Shown here in pieces: positions 1 through 11,078 of a stretch of DNA of 64,000 nucleotides (positions are counted from its first letter, which is position 1; each line of letters begins with the position of its first letter). A program made the translations under genes and the position numbers. Origin of the DNA: Tanypteryx hageni (lineage: Eukaryota > Arthropoda > Insecta > Odonata > Petaluridae); contig CM054118.1 in the NCBI GenBank assembly GCA_028673005.1, positions 5,730,410-5,794,409 on the forward strand. Direction: 5' to 3'. Under the pieces are notes generated by a model. The model was given only the letters and a program-made list of their open reading frames with translations, searched no databases and had not been told where the DNA came from.

Positions 1-225
1 AAAAGTAGACGAGTTTGCTGACACAGAGAGAGAGAGAGAGGTGACCGGTGCAGGAGGCTGGATGCTAGAAGAGGGGGAATGAAGGAGGCGGCGAAGCGTC
101 TATCTCGGACACGGAGCGGACGCAATAAATAAAGAGAGGGAGAAAGAGGAGTGGGAGAAAGGAGGGGGAGATGGAGGAGGTAGAGGGAGGGTAGTGGAGG
201 AGGTTAGGAGGAGGAGGAGTCCACA
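1..225. repeat. Polypurine (GA-rich) tract
   Basis: Positions 29-41 are a clean (GA)n run. From about 120 to 220 the top strand is almost wholly purine (GGAG, GGGA, GAAA words). It lies just left of a long polypyrimidine tract, so the two could pair as an imperfect hairpin. No coding signal. Confidence 0.85.
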
Positions 226-299
226 TGACCGTCACACATCACTCTGTCCTTTGGAACGGGGCAGTTTTCACCCCGCCCCCTAACACCTTAAGGGATTGG

Positions 300-960
300 A
301 CACGGCGCCCTCCCTCCTTTCCTCCTCTCTCTCCCTCTCCTCCTCTCTCCCTCTTCTCCCCTCTCCCTCTTCTCCCCTCTCTCCATCTTCTCCCCTCTCC
401 TCCCCTCTCCCCCTTCTTCCCCTCTTCTCCCCTCTACCCCTCTCCACCCCTCTCTCCCTCTCCTCCTCTCTCCCTCTCCTCCTCTCTCCCTCCCCTCCCC
501 TCTCCCTCTTCTCCTCTTCTCTCCCTCCCCTCCCCCTCTCCTCTCCTCTCTCCCTCTCCTCCCCTCTCTTCCTCCCCTCTCCTCCCCTCTCCCTCTCCTC
601 CCCTCTCCCTCTTCTCCTCTTTGCTCCCTCCCCTCCCCCTCTCCTCCCCTCTCTCCATCTCCTCCCTCTCCATCTCCTCCCTCTCCTCCCCTCTCCCTCT
701 CCTCCCCTCTCCCTCTCCTCCCCTCTCCCTCTCCTCCCCTCTCTCCCTCTCCTCCCCTCTCTCCCTCTCTTCCCTTTCCTCCCTCACTTCCACGCCGCAG
801 AAAAATCTTCTTCTAGGACTTTTAGCGTCTTTTTTTTACAGCTTCCTTCCTATTTCCTGCACCGTCTCTTTTCACTTACTCCTGCTTCTCTTCCTTCCTC
901 TCCTTCCTTCTTTCCCTCCGCTCTTTCTTTCTCTCTCTCTCTCTCACCTCTCTCGAGACA
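300..960. repeat. Polypyrimidine low-complexity tract (CCCTCTCC/TCTCCCTC type)
   Basis: The top strand from about 300 to 790 is built from degenerate CTCC and CCCTCTC words and contains almost no purines. It continues as CT-rich DNA to about 950. Reading frames on both strands stay open for 120-270 codons and translate to Ser/Pro/Leu-only or Arg/Glu/Gly-only peptides. That pattern is explained by the repeat and does not suggest a protein. The tract could form triplex (H-DNA) structures. Confidence 0.9.
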
Positions 961-1610
961 TTAAAAAAATTTGTTTAATCGCTTCGGATACGAGCGTAAA
1001 AAAACGGCCACGGTTTTGTTTATCGTTCCTTAGGCGACTCTTACTGTTGGAATAATGGGGTAAAGGCGTTTTAATGCTTCTTTTTTTCGAGTCGAGGGGC
1101 GTTAAAAACTCTTGATATATTAATGCGTATATTGAGCTTGTGGGTCATTGGATAGCGTTTCAGCTGTAATATCGTCCGAGGGCAATATTAGTTATTGCCG
1201 ATGAAACCGGTGGGGATTGCGCCTTTTTCCGGGAAATCTTTTTATAAATAGGTTATTCTGCGGAACTTACTTTCTTGTTTTTCGAAACGCGTCGTAGAAT
1301 ATTTATCCAGATTGTTCGAAGAATGAACACTGTACTCGGTGATAACGCATAAACAAAAATGGTTGTTATTATTAATCAATAAATTTCTACCCTAGGATTT
1401 TAAACGGTTCTGTATAATGTGCAGGCATTATATAGTTTCTTGCCCTCATTAAAATTTATATACTTGCAAAAATGGGTAAAATAGATGGGAAAAGACCAGC
1501 GTTAAAGTTTTGTGACAGCGGGATATGCATATTTTTAATTCGGGATTTCTTTTATTTTACGTATTTGATTTTCATTAGAAATTAACGATAAAATTATATC
1601 GATCAAGTAA
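961..1610. other. AT-rich DNA, no feature recognised
   Basis: Mixed AT-rich sequence without long reading frames, clear repeats or transposon ends that I can identify. Confidence 0.5.
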
Positions 1611-1668
1611 TGGTGTCGTTATAAAATGAATGATATTACAGAATATCAGTAATTTTATAACGACACCA
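1611..1668. repeat. 58-bp near-perfect palindrome (hairpin)
   Basis: Arms 1611-1627 and 1652-1668 are exact 17-bp reverse complements (TGGTGTCGTTATAAAAT). After a 3-nt mismatch on each side, a second exact 7-bp pair (TGATATT/AATATCA) encloses a 4-nt ACAG loop. The fold would be 17 bp, an internal bulge, 7 bp and a tetraloop. No TA or 8-bp duplication flanks it, so it is not an obvious intact MITE. It could be a MITE core or a small hairpin RNA gene. Confidence 0.85.
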
Positions 1669-2520
1669 AAGAGCTGAAAGTTTTTGAAGAGGTCGATAGA
1701 TTTTCTTACGTCATTCCTTTCTTGTATCTTATTGTTAGTACTAAATGTCTATTTCTATGGTAACTTTTTAGCACGCTTCTTTATGGTGGTACATATGGGT
1801 TGTTAGGAAATGTTTGAAGTTAAAACAGCTTTTTGTTTGCCATTCTCAAAATATGTTGCACGCAGTCACTGGACACATTTATCAGTTTTTCTCTTATTTT
1901 TTATGTATTTTTGGAAAGACGAGGTGAATTTTATGGCGCGGAAATCTTTGTTATTCTTAAAATGGCAGATAACATTCACCGAAATTGTAGTTGAGAGATA
2001 TAAACTTTTTTCGAGTGGGTATCTTGTCCTACATTTTAAGGGGTTTTGATTTGTATAAAAAATCTTCCTGTAGCTTATATGCTATTCAAGTATTTAAGTA
2101 AGAAATAAATAGTAATTTTGGTCGAGACCATTTTCGTCTTTAGTTGCAATGCAATGGGTGACAATTTGAGGAATAATCCTCGAAGATCACATTTGTGCAA
2201 ATTTGTATTTATCATTTCGACTGTATTCCTATAAATCACAAGGGATCCCATCAAATCTTATCGCTTACTTTTAATATTGGTCAGATCTACTCTTGTGCGG
2301 TCTTCCTAACTGCGATATTTTGATTGGTTGCATTTCATTATGTAAATTTGACTTACATTTGACCTGTTAAGATTTTTATGAAATGATAAAAAAGGATCAA
2401 AATTTGATTAAGGGAAGTAGAAGTATTCTAAAATATGGCTGAAAAAATGTTGGTAACTTTACTGTAATACCGTTAAATTATTCATGAAACATATAAATTA
2501 AATTGTTATTAAAATAAAAA
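1669..2520. other. AT-rich DNA, no feature recognised
   Basis: No repeat, RNA gene or coding signal recognised. A 79-codon frame at 1810-2049 has no recognisable domain and is within chance for this length. Confidence 0.45.
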
Positions 2521-2539
2521 AATGTACTTCCTCTTTTTT

Positions 2540-2681
2540 AAACGTTTTTATTTCAAATATTGAGCATAGAAAATGGCAAAAATAGCAAAATTCCCATTGT
2601 CCCGTTTTTTTAAAATGTCCCAGATTTTCTCCTTCGAAACTCATTTTGTCCCGGTTGTGAAGAACAGCATCTGATTACCCT
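2540..2681. mobile_element. End of a hAT-type non-autonomous element (remnant)
   Basis: The stretch repeats the words 'tcccgtttt', 'tgtcccag' and 'tgtcccgg' and finishes with CTGATTACCCT at 2671-2681. Read on the other strand this is AGGGTAATCAG followed by CCGGGACA. That layout matches the AGGGTGACCAGAC plus CCCGGA ends of the better preserved element at 24473-25343. The partner end was not found to the left, so the copy is probably truncated. Confidence 0.5.
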
Positions 2682-4600
2682 ATTCACATGGGATCTCCCA
2701 TTAAAACATAAACTGGAACATACAGAGGGTTGCAATAAATACGGAAATAAGTTGGTTGAACTTGACCATAGATCTTTAAAATTTATTGCTTTTATAGCAT
2801 TTAATGGGCCTGCAAAAATTTAGTGACACATTTTTTATTCCAAGCGCAAAATGCAAGCGAGACGAAATTAAAACTCATGGTAGTTGGAATGCGAACACAA
2901 TGATGTCATGTCGTCTCATGATATATATGAGCGTTTAAATGTGGCAGAAACCCCGGGAAACAAACCCACTGGTTTGGTACCTTTGAGCGAAAAATATCAA
3001 CTTCCTTAATATTTGGCGTAGAAAGCCGTTTAAAAGACGTGCATTGTCGATAAATTACGTACAGTGTTAAACAGAGATGCATTCTCATCAGAAATGCATT
3101 AAAAAGTTTTGATTAATTCGTGCTTAATCATTCCTGTGGTCAGGGGATACCCCGCTGGGAAGAAGGGTGAGCTCGGTCGTCGGGGAAGGGTTCGCGCAGA
3201 CAAGGACTTGAGGTATCTCGCGGGCTAATGACGGTCCAAGGGACTGACCGTCGCGAGTTCCTCGTCCACCTACTTTTAACCTTATTATTAATTCTAGAGT
3301 TTTCTTTCATGCTTACGTAAGGACAAACTGCAAATCTAGAGATTTATTATACGTGTTGTCGGTGCTTGCATACTGCAAGCGCTTAAAAAAATCACCATAC
3401 ACGAAGTTCTGAGCTCGTAACCAACGCGACAGCATTTGAACTACCCATTTAAATAAGATAAAAGTTTTCATTTTCTGCGAAATTAAGGCATTTATCCGGA
3501 ATTTCTAAATTCTCTTGCAATCGGCTCGCGTCCAAGTTTTCGAATTTCAAGTTTCATGGCTCAGATCGCTCTTTTTAAGCAATAACTTTAATCATTATTA
3601 ATACAATAGCCTATATGTTACACTATAAGTTATGTAAAAATTAGGATATTTTGTGTGTTAGGCGTCATCCGTGCCTTTTCTTACGTATCCGGATAAAAAA
3701 ATTAATTTAAAATTGTCGAGTCATTATATGTATACGTCGTTGCCTGAAATCAAATGGATCATAACGCAGTCTAAGAATTAAATCAGTGCTCTTGAATTAT
3801 AGAAAATCGATTCCCATTGAGAGGCATTGGAGTCGTTGCTATGGTAGTTAATATTTTTCATTGTTGAAAACCGAAAAATGTTTCATAATTTTATGATCAA
3901 AATCGAATGTTTACGCAAATTCAGCATGGATTAGAATTTTCTCTTCAAGAAAGATAAACTTCATTCTTTTATCCACAGTATGATGCATGTCCCGACTTTG
4001 TATCTTAATTTTAAATAATTAAAAAAAGCAATTTTATATGCACCGTTTTCAATACATTTCTCATGGGTTTTTAAAATTTGACATTTGGGTCAAAAACACC
4101 CCTTAAATAGAGGAGAGTTGCGCCGTCTAAACTAGACCATGCTTACAATGTAGAAGTTTCTGTAAATAGGAGCGTTCTAGCATCACGAATAGCAAATACT
4201 GGGTTCATTAAACCGCCATATCAGTTGTGAGAGCTGTGTGGTTCGAGCCGGTTGGTCTGGGAAGAAAAGTTAAATTTTAGCATGTGCATAGATATTTTTT
4301 GAAACCCCACCTAAGCGCAAATTCATTCTCAAGGTACGTAATTTTAATATGGCTAGGGTTCGTGCTAAAATGATAGATTTCTGTCATTCATTTCATCGTA
4401 CGAAATAGCCAGTAAGTGGGCAAGTAATTTAGATATTGGTCGCTGCAAGTCAATATGAAGTTGTATCCTAATTTGGACCATGAAGAGTTTCCTAAATTGA
4501 ACCGGTCCAATTTAGGAACACTAACAATCACTACAAAGATAATGGAATTACATTTTATTCTAAATTTAATCCTACTCATATGAAAGGTGACGATTGTTGT
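2682..4600. other. Mostly AT-rich DNA with a GC-rich block at 3133-3285
   Basis: No coding signal seen. The block at about 3133-3285 is sharply GC-rich against AT-rich flanks and contains a short inverted repeat (GACGGTC/GACCGTC near 3231-3253). It does not match any rRNA, tRNA or SINE consensus I know. Near 4460-4520 the words 'tccaatttagga' and 'tcctaaatt' recur; similar words reappear near 5285-5320 downstream of the pogo-like relic, so they may belong to its termini. Confidence 0.4.
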
Positions 4601-4606
4601 TTCAGC

Positions 4607-5412
4607 ATGACATCAAGATGGAAATATGGGAAGTGGAATATAGACGACCTTAGCCGAGCCGTGGCTGTTTACCAAGTGGTGACTTTGGGCCAAACGAATG
4701 TGCCCGAGTTTATATTCTGCCTAAAGATACAATTAAACGGCAAGTCGAAAATTAAATAAATTGTGCCATCGGTGAAATGAAACACTTTTGGAGGAGTACT
4801 GTCTTCTCCAAAGAAATTGAAGATGAACACGTGAAGCACATCCGGAAGTTTGAAGAGATGAGAGAGATGTTAGGATTAACAGTCAAGGACATCATTAAAC
4901 TAGCGTATAAGGTCGCAGACAGAAATGATTTGTTTCATTATTTGAACAAAGGCAATGGCATGGCAGATAGAAAATGGTATTACGCCTTCATGCGTAGACA
5001 TCCTGAATTGTCATTACGACAGCCAGAACCAACATCAATGGCCCGTGCAAAGGGTTTTAATTGCGTTAGTGCTTCTGGACAGTACATACCACCAATGATT
5101 ATTTTTTAAAGATTTAGATTGGCAAATGAATTATCGATTGAGTCTCCCTCAGGAAACTTAGTTCAAATTTCCGAATCGGGATACATAAATATTGAGCTGT
5201 TCACAAAATGGCAAAAACAGTTTATCCAAAAACTCAATCTAACTAAAGATTTTTATCAAAAATGTAGGTATGAGGAACACGTGGTCCAATTTAACCAACC
5301 AGTTTTCCAATTTGGAACATATGCAGTCGTCCAAAAAACATTTTTTTTTCTTTTATTGTATTTGTTCGATTTTAATTTTGTATGTGCATTGCGAATGAAA
5401 AATTTCTCTTGA
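4607..5412 (+). pseudogene. pogo/Tigger (CENP-B-like) transposase, internally deleted relic
   Basis: Translated pieces recall the jerky/Tigger branch of pogo transposases. 4607-4760 encodes a decayed pipsqueak-type helix-turn-helix (KWNIDDLSRAV..., then PKDTIKRQVE in another frame). 4777-5055 encodes a CENP-B-type DNA-binding domain with the motif WYYAFMRRHPELSLRQPE. This runs straight into VSASGQYIPPMIIF, a DDE-domain motif that normally lies well downstream, so the intervening DDE region containing the first catalytic Asp is deleted. After a stop at 5107 a further DDE-like piece continues at 5119-5230 (SPSGNLVQISESGYINIELF). With stops and frameshifts it cannot encode an active enzyme. Terminal repeats were not resolved. 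Family call from motifs only. Confidence 0.8.
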
Positions 5413-5600
5413 AATTTCTCGTAAAAATATACAAATATCTGAGATGGCCCAATATAGGCAACCTTTCACTATAACATTTTCTGGAATTTCGGATTTTTTC
5501 AGAGATTGTATCCAACGACCTATCTTCATGCCAAATTTCAGCTCTGTAGTACTTTTAGAATTACCTTAGGTTTAGTATGATATAAATTTATTTATTTATT

Positions 5601-5657
5601 ATTTATTATTGGTCCTTATGTACAAATCATTATAAATAGCTGATTCTTACATATGTA

Positions 5658-5697
<40 letters not shown>

Positions 5698-5780
5698 TAA
5701 ATATCTATTTCGTATGATTTATTATTTATAATGATTTGTACATAAGGACCAATAATAAATCATACGAAATAGATATTTAG
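5601..5780. repeat. Two overlapping perfect inverted repeats around a (TA)n tract
   Basis: Arm 5601-5638 is an exact 38-bp reverse complement of 5723-5760. Arm 5697-5726 is an exact 30-bp reverse complement of 5751-5780. The second pair overlaps the right arm of the first, so two alternative hairpins compete. A (TA)n run lies at 5660-5695 and a 14-bp palindrome (CTTACATATGTAAG) at 5646-5659. Either a fold-back element or a template-switch rearrangement at a TA repeat. Confidence 0.9.
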
Positions 5781-5799
5781 AATTTATTTCTATTTTTTC

Positions 5800-6500
5800 C
5801 TCTGTAGTTTCTCTTTGTCTTGATTCTTTCTCTCACATATGATATTCCTTTTTCCCTTTCCCCCTTTTTCCTGCCATCCCTAATGTATTACTCGGTAGAA
5901 AAATGAATTTTCCCCTTCGATCTCATTGTTCTTACATCCTACCCTTTTTGCTGCGTATTTTATCGCAGTACATTTGTAAACGTTTCTTCTTTCCATCTCT
6001 TCTCTTTCTCTTCATCTCATCGTCTGGTTCTTTCTTCCATTTCCGGATCGTCTCCGGTGACAGGGAGGAGGGGGAGAAAAAGAGAAGATCCTCCGGGAGT
6101 CCTCCTGTGGTCATCTCTAGACTTTCTCCAACCTCCTCCTTCCCTCCATGACTCCTCCTGCTTTTCTCCCGCCCCCTCACTCTCTCTCTCTATCCCCGGC
6201 CGCCTCCTTCCCTCTCGTCTTCTCCTCCTCCCCTCGAATCTTTAAGTGCGCCTGTGCCTCGTTAGGAGAGAGAGAGAGAAGGGGAAGGTGGTGTGGGAGA
6301 GCATCCTTCTTTTTCCCACCTCCGCTCTTTTTTTCTCTCTCATCCTTTCGGTCACTGCGGTGCACGGACACTGCCATCCACTTCCTGTGCATGTTACTCT
6401 CCTAGAATCTTTGACGAACAGTTGCCAACCTAGGGTTTTTTTCTCACGAATGGCCGCTAGGAAAAGAGGAGAAAATAAATACCATCCGAAACGCTTGGTA
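5800..6500. other. Pyrimidine-rich, CpG-containing block
   Basis: CT-rich DNA with GGAGG and CTCTC words, most skewed at 6150-6260 and 6300-6350. Frames of 60-90 codons are open on both strands and overlap each other, so they look compositional. No splice-supported exon or domain is visible. Confidence 0.45.
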
Positions 6501-6624
6501 ACTGCTGTGTGTGTTTGAAAAGTATTTTCAATTTTTATCTGACGTTTCGTATGCTTTTTTATGGTATCTTCTGAGGATAGGGGTCCGTTAGTTTAGAAAC
6601 TTAATTTTTGTCGGATTTTATTTA

Positions 6625-6915
6625 TTTACTCCCGTCCCTCGAGTTGCACGGTTTTGCTTTACACGGTTTTGGTTTAGAAATCTAACTCGAATTGCACGGC
6701 CATCGATTTCTCTTTAGTACGGTTTCGGAACAATCTCCAAGCATTTAAAATCACAAAATGTTACAGTTGGACTCAGAGATTGTAATAGAAATTAAGGGAA
6801 GTAATTATGAGTAAAGCATAAATAAATTGTTTCACGCTTATGTCCAGAGGGCGTACATATTTAACCTCCTATATTCTTATTCCGCTTTTCACGGTTTTGC
6901 TTTTCAAGGAACGCA
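6625..6915. mobile_element. Possible pogo/Tigger-type MITE remnant
   Basis: Contains the recurring words CTCGAGTTGCACGGTTTTGC (6637 onwards), TTTACACGGTTTTGG, AACTCGAATTGCACGG and, at the other side, CGCTTTTCACGGTTTTGC near 6890. Such CGAxTxxCACGGTTT strings resemble the termini of pogo/Tigger MITEs. Ends and TA duplications could not be placed. The hAT-type MITE at 6924 begins directly downstream. Confidence 0.3.
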
Positions 6916-6923
6916 TGCGCGGT

Positions 6924-7571
6924 CAGTGGCGGCTCGTAGCTAAAATTAGTGGGGGTGCTGCTCCAGAAAATTTTTAGCCTTTGTTTTAAAATTGTGTAAA
7001 AGGAAAAAAACATGTATAAAAAGAAAATTTATTCAGGAACTTGATAAAATCTTAACAAAAAAAACCAAACATTTTTTACTTACTTTAACTTAAATTGTTA
7101 CAGTTCAAGCTTGATCTATTCATTTAAAAATGAAATCCATAAAAGAACCGAAAAAAAATGAATCAAATAGAATAGCTGGAAGCAGAATAATAATCTAATT
7201 CTACACTCTTCTACACTTTATCACATTCAAGAATATGGTACACGGTTTTTAAGCACAACACACGCTGAGTAAAAAAAACTTCCCGCCTTCCTCCCCACCC
7301 CCCTCCTATGTGCGCATGCGCACAACAGTCAAACACCACGTCGCTGGCACTGTGAAGCGCACAGTTCCATACAAAGATTTTTGTATCTTTTTCATAAACT
7401 GGGGGATGGCTACTGAAGTACTGACATTAAGCTTAAGGAATATATATTGTACTACAAAAATAAAGAAAGAATTAAAGAAAAAAGGACTCATTATATTAAA
7501 TGTTATCGATAATATCAAGTGGAAATAGGGGGTGCTGCAGTTCCGCAGTGCCTATACACGAGCCGCCACTG
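6924..7571. mobile_element. hAT-type MITE with exact 8-bp target-site duplication
   Basis: The left end CAGTGGCGGCTCGT (6924-6937) is the reverse complement of the right end ACGAGCCGCCACTG (7558-7571). The element is flanked by the exact 8-bp direct repeat TGCGCGGT at 6916-6923 and 7572-7579. An 8-bp duplication with CAGTG-type ends is the hallmark of hAT insertion. The 648-bp interior is AT-rich with no transposase motif. Overlapping frames at 7306-7528 run on opposite strands and are not credible genes. Confidence 0.93.
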
Positions 7572-7579
7572 TGCGCGGT

Positions 7580-9480
7580 GCTAAATTAGCGATGGGTGTA
7601 CTAATCTATGCACTGGGTGCGGTGCACATCTCGTTCAGATAAATACATTCTGTTGCTCACATGGTTTGCGCTATTAAGCTCACTCTCTGTCCCAAATAAT
7701 GTACTTTATTACACAACACTAAAAAAATCGAAAAAAAAAATTCGTTTTAAATCGAACAGAAATATATAGGTAACACTCATTTTAAAATTGCGCCATGGCA
7801 TTTCTCTCATATAACCGATAAAAAAATCTACCTGCGGCTCGAGCTCATTAAAAAAACTCGAAATTGTAAATAAGCAGAGAAAATCGAGTGAAGAAGACTA
7901 AAAAGTTAACGTAGGATTTAAAATATCGTTAATTAATCTTTGGAAGTAAAACAGGAAAACAAAATTGGCATAAATAACCTAAGTCGGGAGAAAGACGATA
8001 TTTGGAAGATAGACGGGATGGGGAGCCATGTGTAGAGAATGGAATTGAGTTGGTGTTCTGAAAGCGAGATTACGTTTGACAGTGTGAGTAGCGAAAAAGT
8101 GATGGATATTAAGATTAGACGATTATGTTTAGGTATGTACTTTGAAAGATATAAGGTAAAAGAGGACAATTTCCTTTTAATGCAGAAGTCTGTAGAAAAG
8201 GGAAATATCAGAAACTTTCATCTACATTCCGAAAGTTAAATGCGGTAACTAATTAAACTATTTTTAGACAGACGCCAACCGAATCCGCAAAATAAGTCCG
8301 GATTTATATTTTTTAAATGCCGGGGTTTAAATCGCGGAAACGTTTGCAGAACTAAAAGACCCTTGAGCAGTCGAACGTAAAGTTTTCTTTCTGTTTATGC
8401 GTGTCGTGATTTTGGGTTTTTCCGCATTTGTATGATGGGTCGGTTTGACACATTTCTAAATGCTTGCTTCTTCCATCGTTTCTTTTGCATATGAGAAATC
8501 TACGTATGTTATCTCTAACCAAATTGCGTTTTCACTTAGTCCTGAAATTATTTTTCTGGTTTATTTTTATTTTTTACGGTTGGGTTAATATATTTTTGTA
8601 ACGCAATTTAAGAGAATAAGTTTTACGGCTATCAATTTTATCTGTTGGTATATTTTGAGCAATTAGAATTATCGATTTCCGTTGATTGTGTATCTTATTT
8701 CAGATTTTCTCCATTAAATATTTGATATCTTTTGCCATGTTAATGTTAACCCATTTTAGTTTCTTAATTTATTTTCATTCAATGGTTTACAAATATTTTA
8801 ACCGATGATAACTCATCCTTTAGAAAAGAAATTTGGTATTTGTTTCGTTACATGTAAACGCAGTTTTATCTATTGTTTAATGATGAAGGTAGCACTCAAT
8901 TTTTAGAGTAATCGATAGATTCCAATATTTCCACTATCATATTTAAGGCAAGTTTTAGAATCATATGTTTGCTACATTTAACAGTTATTTGGAAAGAAGA
9001 ATCAAAGAATTTCCAATCAGTCACTATACTCTTAAAGAATAGATCTTATTAAAAATTCGTCTCGTGGTACTTTTCTGAAGTTATACATTTTCTAATTCCT
9101 AAATGTACGATATAATCATAAATTTACGTAATTTCACCTTCGGTTGATACTGATCTTTCTGAATCTCAAGTCATGGTAACACTGTCTTTACAAATAGCAG
9201 CGATTCTTTTAGCGCGTATTAAAAAAAAGCTTTGATCCGCATTTTCTCCGTAAATACCTGCGCGACATTCAAAACGATAGTTCACAACTCTCAGGCCGTA
9301 AATAACTTTCGCTCGCGGTGTCAACGAATCGCGTTAGGATCGATACTTTTTCTCGGCCTTGACAATGGAATCATTCCGTGGAATACCGTAACCTCTCAGT
9401 TAGGTTTTTTCCTCAAAATTTTCTCTCTCGAGAGATTTTTTTGGGAGATAAAAAAATTTCCTCCCATTTTACGACAAACC
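7580..9480. other. AT-rich DNA, nothing recognised
   Basis: No transposon ends, RNA genes or domain-bearing frames seen. Short open frames at 7933-8239 overlap on opposite strands. Confidence 0.45.
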
Positions 9481-10000
9481 TTTTAAGTTTTTTTCCTTTC
9501 CTCCCTCTCTCTCACGAACTTTATCCCGCATAAAACGCCTTAGGATTCTTTGGGATGCTTACAATTTTTTGCGCGTCCATCTCTTCTCTGGAGACTCATC
9601 CGTCGTAAAGAAATTTTTTCTCCTCCCCTCCTCAACCCAATCTCCTGATGACCTTCCGCGGAAAAAGGGAGGAGAAGAAGGTTTAAGAAGACTTCTTTCT
9701 GGACGCGCATTGCAGGGCAATTCTCCGCCATCTTACCTCTCCCCCTCCCGTCAACCCCTTTCTATTGTTGCCGGACGGTTCTCCTTCTCTTCGTTCTTTC
9801 TTTCCCGTTTCTCCGTCTCTTACTCTCCTCCGACCGTCCAAGCGTGGAATGAGGCTTTGAAAATGGAATCCGTAGGGGGTTTTCTCTAAAGAATACTTTC
9901 TGTCGCTTTTTGTCACTCTTTTTTGTCACGTCTTCCTCTCTCTCTGTCTCGAGTCATTTGCTCTCAGTGGATTTCGAACGCTTGGTTTCCAGGGATGCGA
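9481..10000. other. GC/pyrimidine-rich CpG-containing block
   Basis: Composition changes abruptly from AT-rich to CpG- and CT-rich, with several 60-106 codon frames overlapping on both strands. No conserved domain is visible in any of them. Comparable blocks recur through the window. Confidence 0.4.
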
Positions 10001-10700
10001 GATTTGGTGGTTGTCGCAAGGTGAGGAGATGAAGGAATATGTCAGTGTGCCCGGTGATATTTACGTGTCCCATAATATTTAAAACGTTGTGTCCCGTGAT
10101 TATCGAACACTTTTTGCGTTCCGCAAAACGATTTTCATTTGTTCCTCATGAAATAATTGAGTTATGTTTTTGGCATTCGCTCCGTGTGGACGATGAAATC
10201 CAAATTTTTCAAACGCGTTCATTCTTTCGGAGAAATGCAAACGTCTCACCCTCCTCGAAAGCAAGTACGTACTCTACCTATGTATAAACACAGGTATCAC
10301 AACTCAGGCGTGTACCCATTCAGTTCGTAAGAAAGGGCCCAAAAAATAAAGCACAAAATAATTTCCCCAAAAGAAAACAGCGTTATCCAACCCAATGAAT
10401 TCAATTCCGAGATCATCGGCAAACCTAGTGGAATCATTTGCGATGCATACATTTCTTATACTTTTTGCAAAGTCGGTTTAAATCTTTACTAGTGTAAATG
10501 CTAGTCAAATATAAAGGGTATGCGTGAATTAAGTATTAAGTTCAAATTGAAATAATATTATATGAAACCAACTTATATAGGCACTAAATAGTAAGCAATA
10601 AATATAAAATTCACATAATTATGTGTTCCATAGAGTAAAAATAGTTTTGGGTGAATAGAAATTGTATGACAAAGAAATACATACTTATATACATACTTAT
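10001..10700. other. Unannotated DNA between block and SINE
   Basis: No coding or repeat signal beyond an 82-codon frame at 10039-10287 without recognisable motifs. Confidence 0.4.
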
Positions 10701-11078
10701 GGTGCCGGTGGTGTAGTGGTTAGGACGCTGGCTGCTGATCGCCCGATGCTTGAAAAAGTCATCGGGTACGAATCCTGCGCGAGTAGGATTTTTTCTCAAG
10801 GTCACCCGGCCCCCTGGTTGCGTGGTTTGAGGAGACCGCGCAAATTCAGCTGTTCCGTCCTTCGGAAGGGACGTTAAGCCGTTGGCCCCCCTGGTGTTCT
10901 TCGTAAGAGCAGGCAAATGCCGGCTCCGGGTTTCCCTCCTCCCTTCTGTGTGCGAGTCCGGTGTGGAAGGCAACGGGAAACCACCACACCGTGTATGTAT
11001 ATTCCCTAGTCAAAACCAATTAATTAATTAATTGGTAGGACCTGTCGCAAGACAGAACACGAATGAATGAATGAATAC
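10701..11078 (+). mobile_element. tRNA-derived SINE, full length, GAAT-repeat tail
   Basis: Begins with a tRNA-like head: GGTGCCGGTGGTGTAGTGG carries an A-box-like segment of the Glu/Asp tRNA type, and GGTACGAATCC near 10766 fits a B box. A central body follows with the hairpin-forming motif CCTTCGGAAGGGACGTTAA (about 10859-10877) and GCAGGCAAATGCCGGCTCCGGG. The 3' end is a (GAAT)n run at 11061-11077. Flanks ATACATACTTA and ATACAATACTTA look like a target duplication with one indel. Two other copies lie at 27885-28134 and 31227-31548. It would be transcribed by RNA polymerase III and mobilised by a LINE in trans. Confidence 0.9.

Noticed and set aside
225..1055. 276-codon and 222-codon plus-strand frames and a 119-codon minus-strand frame
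   Set aside because: They lie in a CT-rich low-complexity tract. The translations are only Ser/Pro/Leu or Arg/Glu/Gly, and all phases are open because CT repeats contain no stops.
10611..10973. 120-codon frame nearly identical to one at 27823-28185
   Set aside because: The similarity looked like a gene family, but both frames are the antisense strand of the same tRNA-derived SINE.
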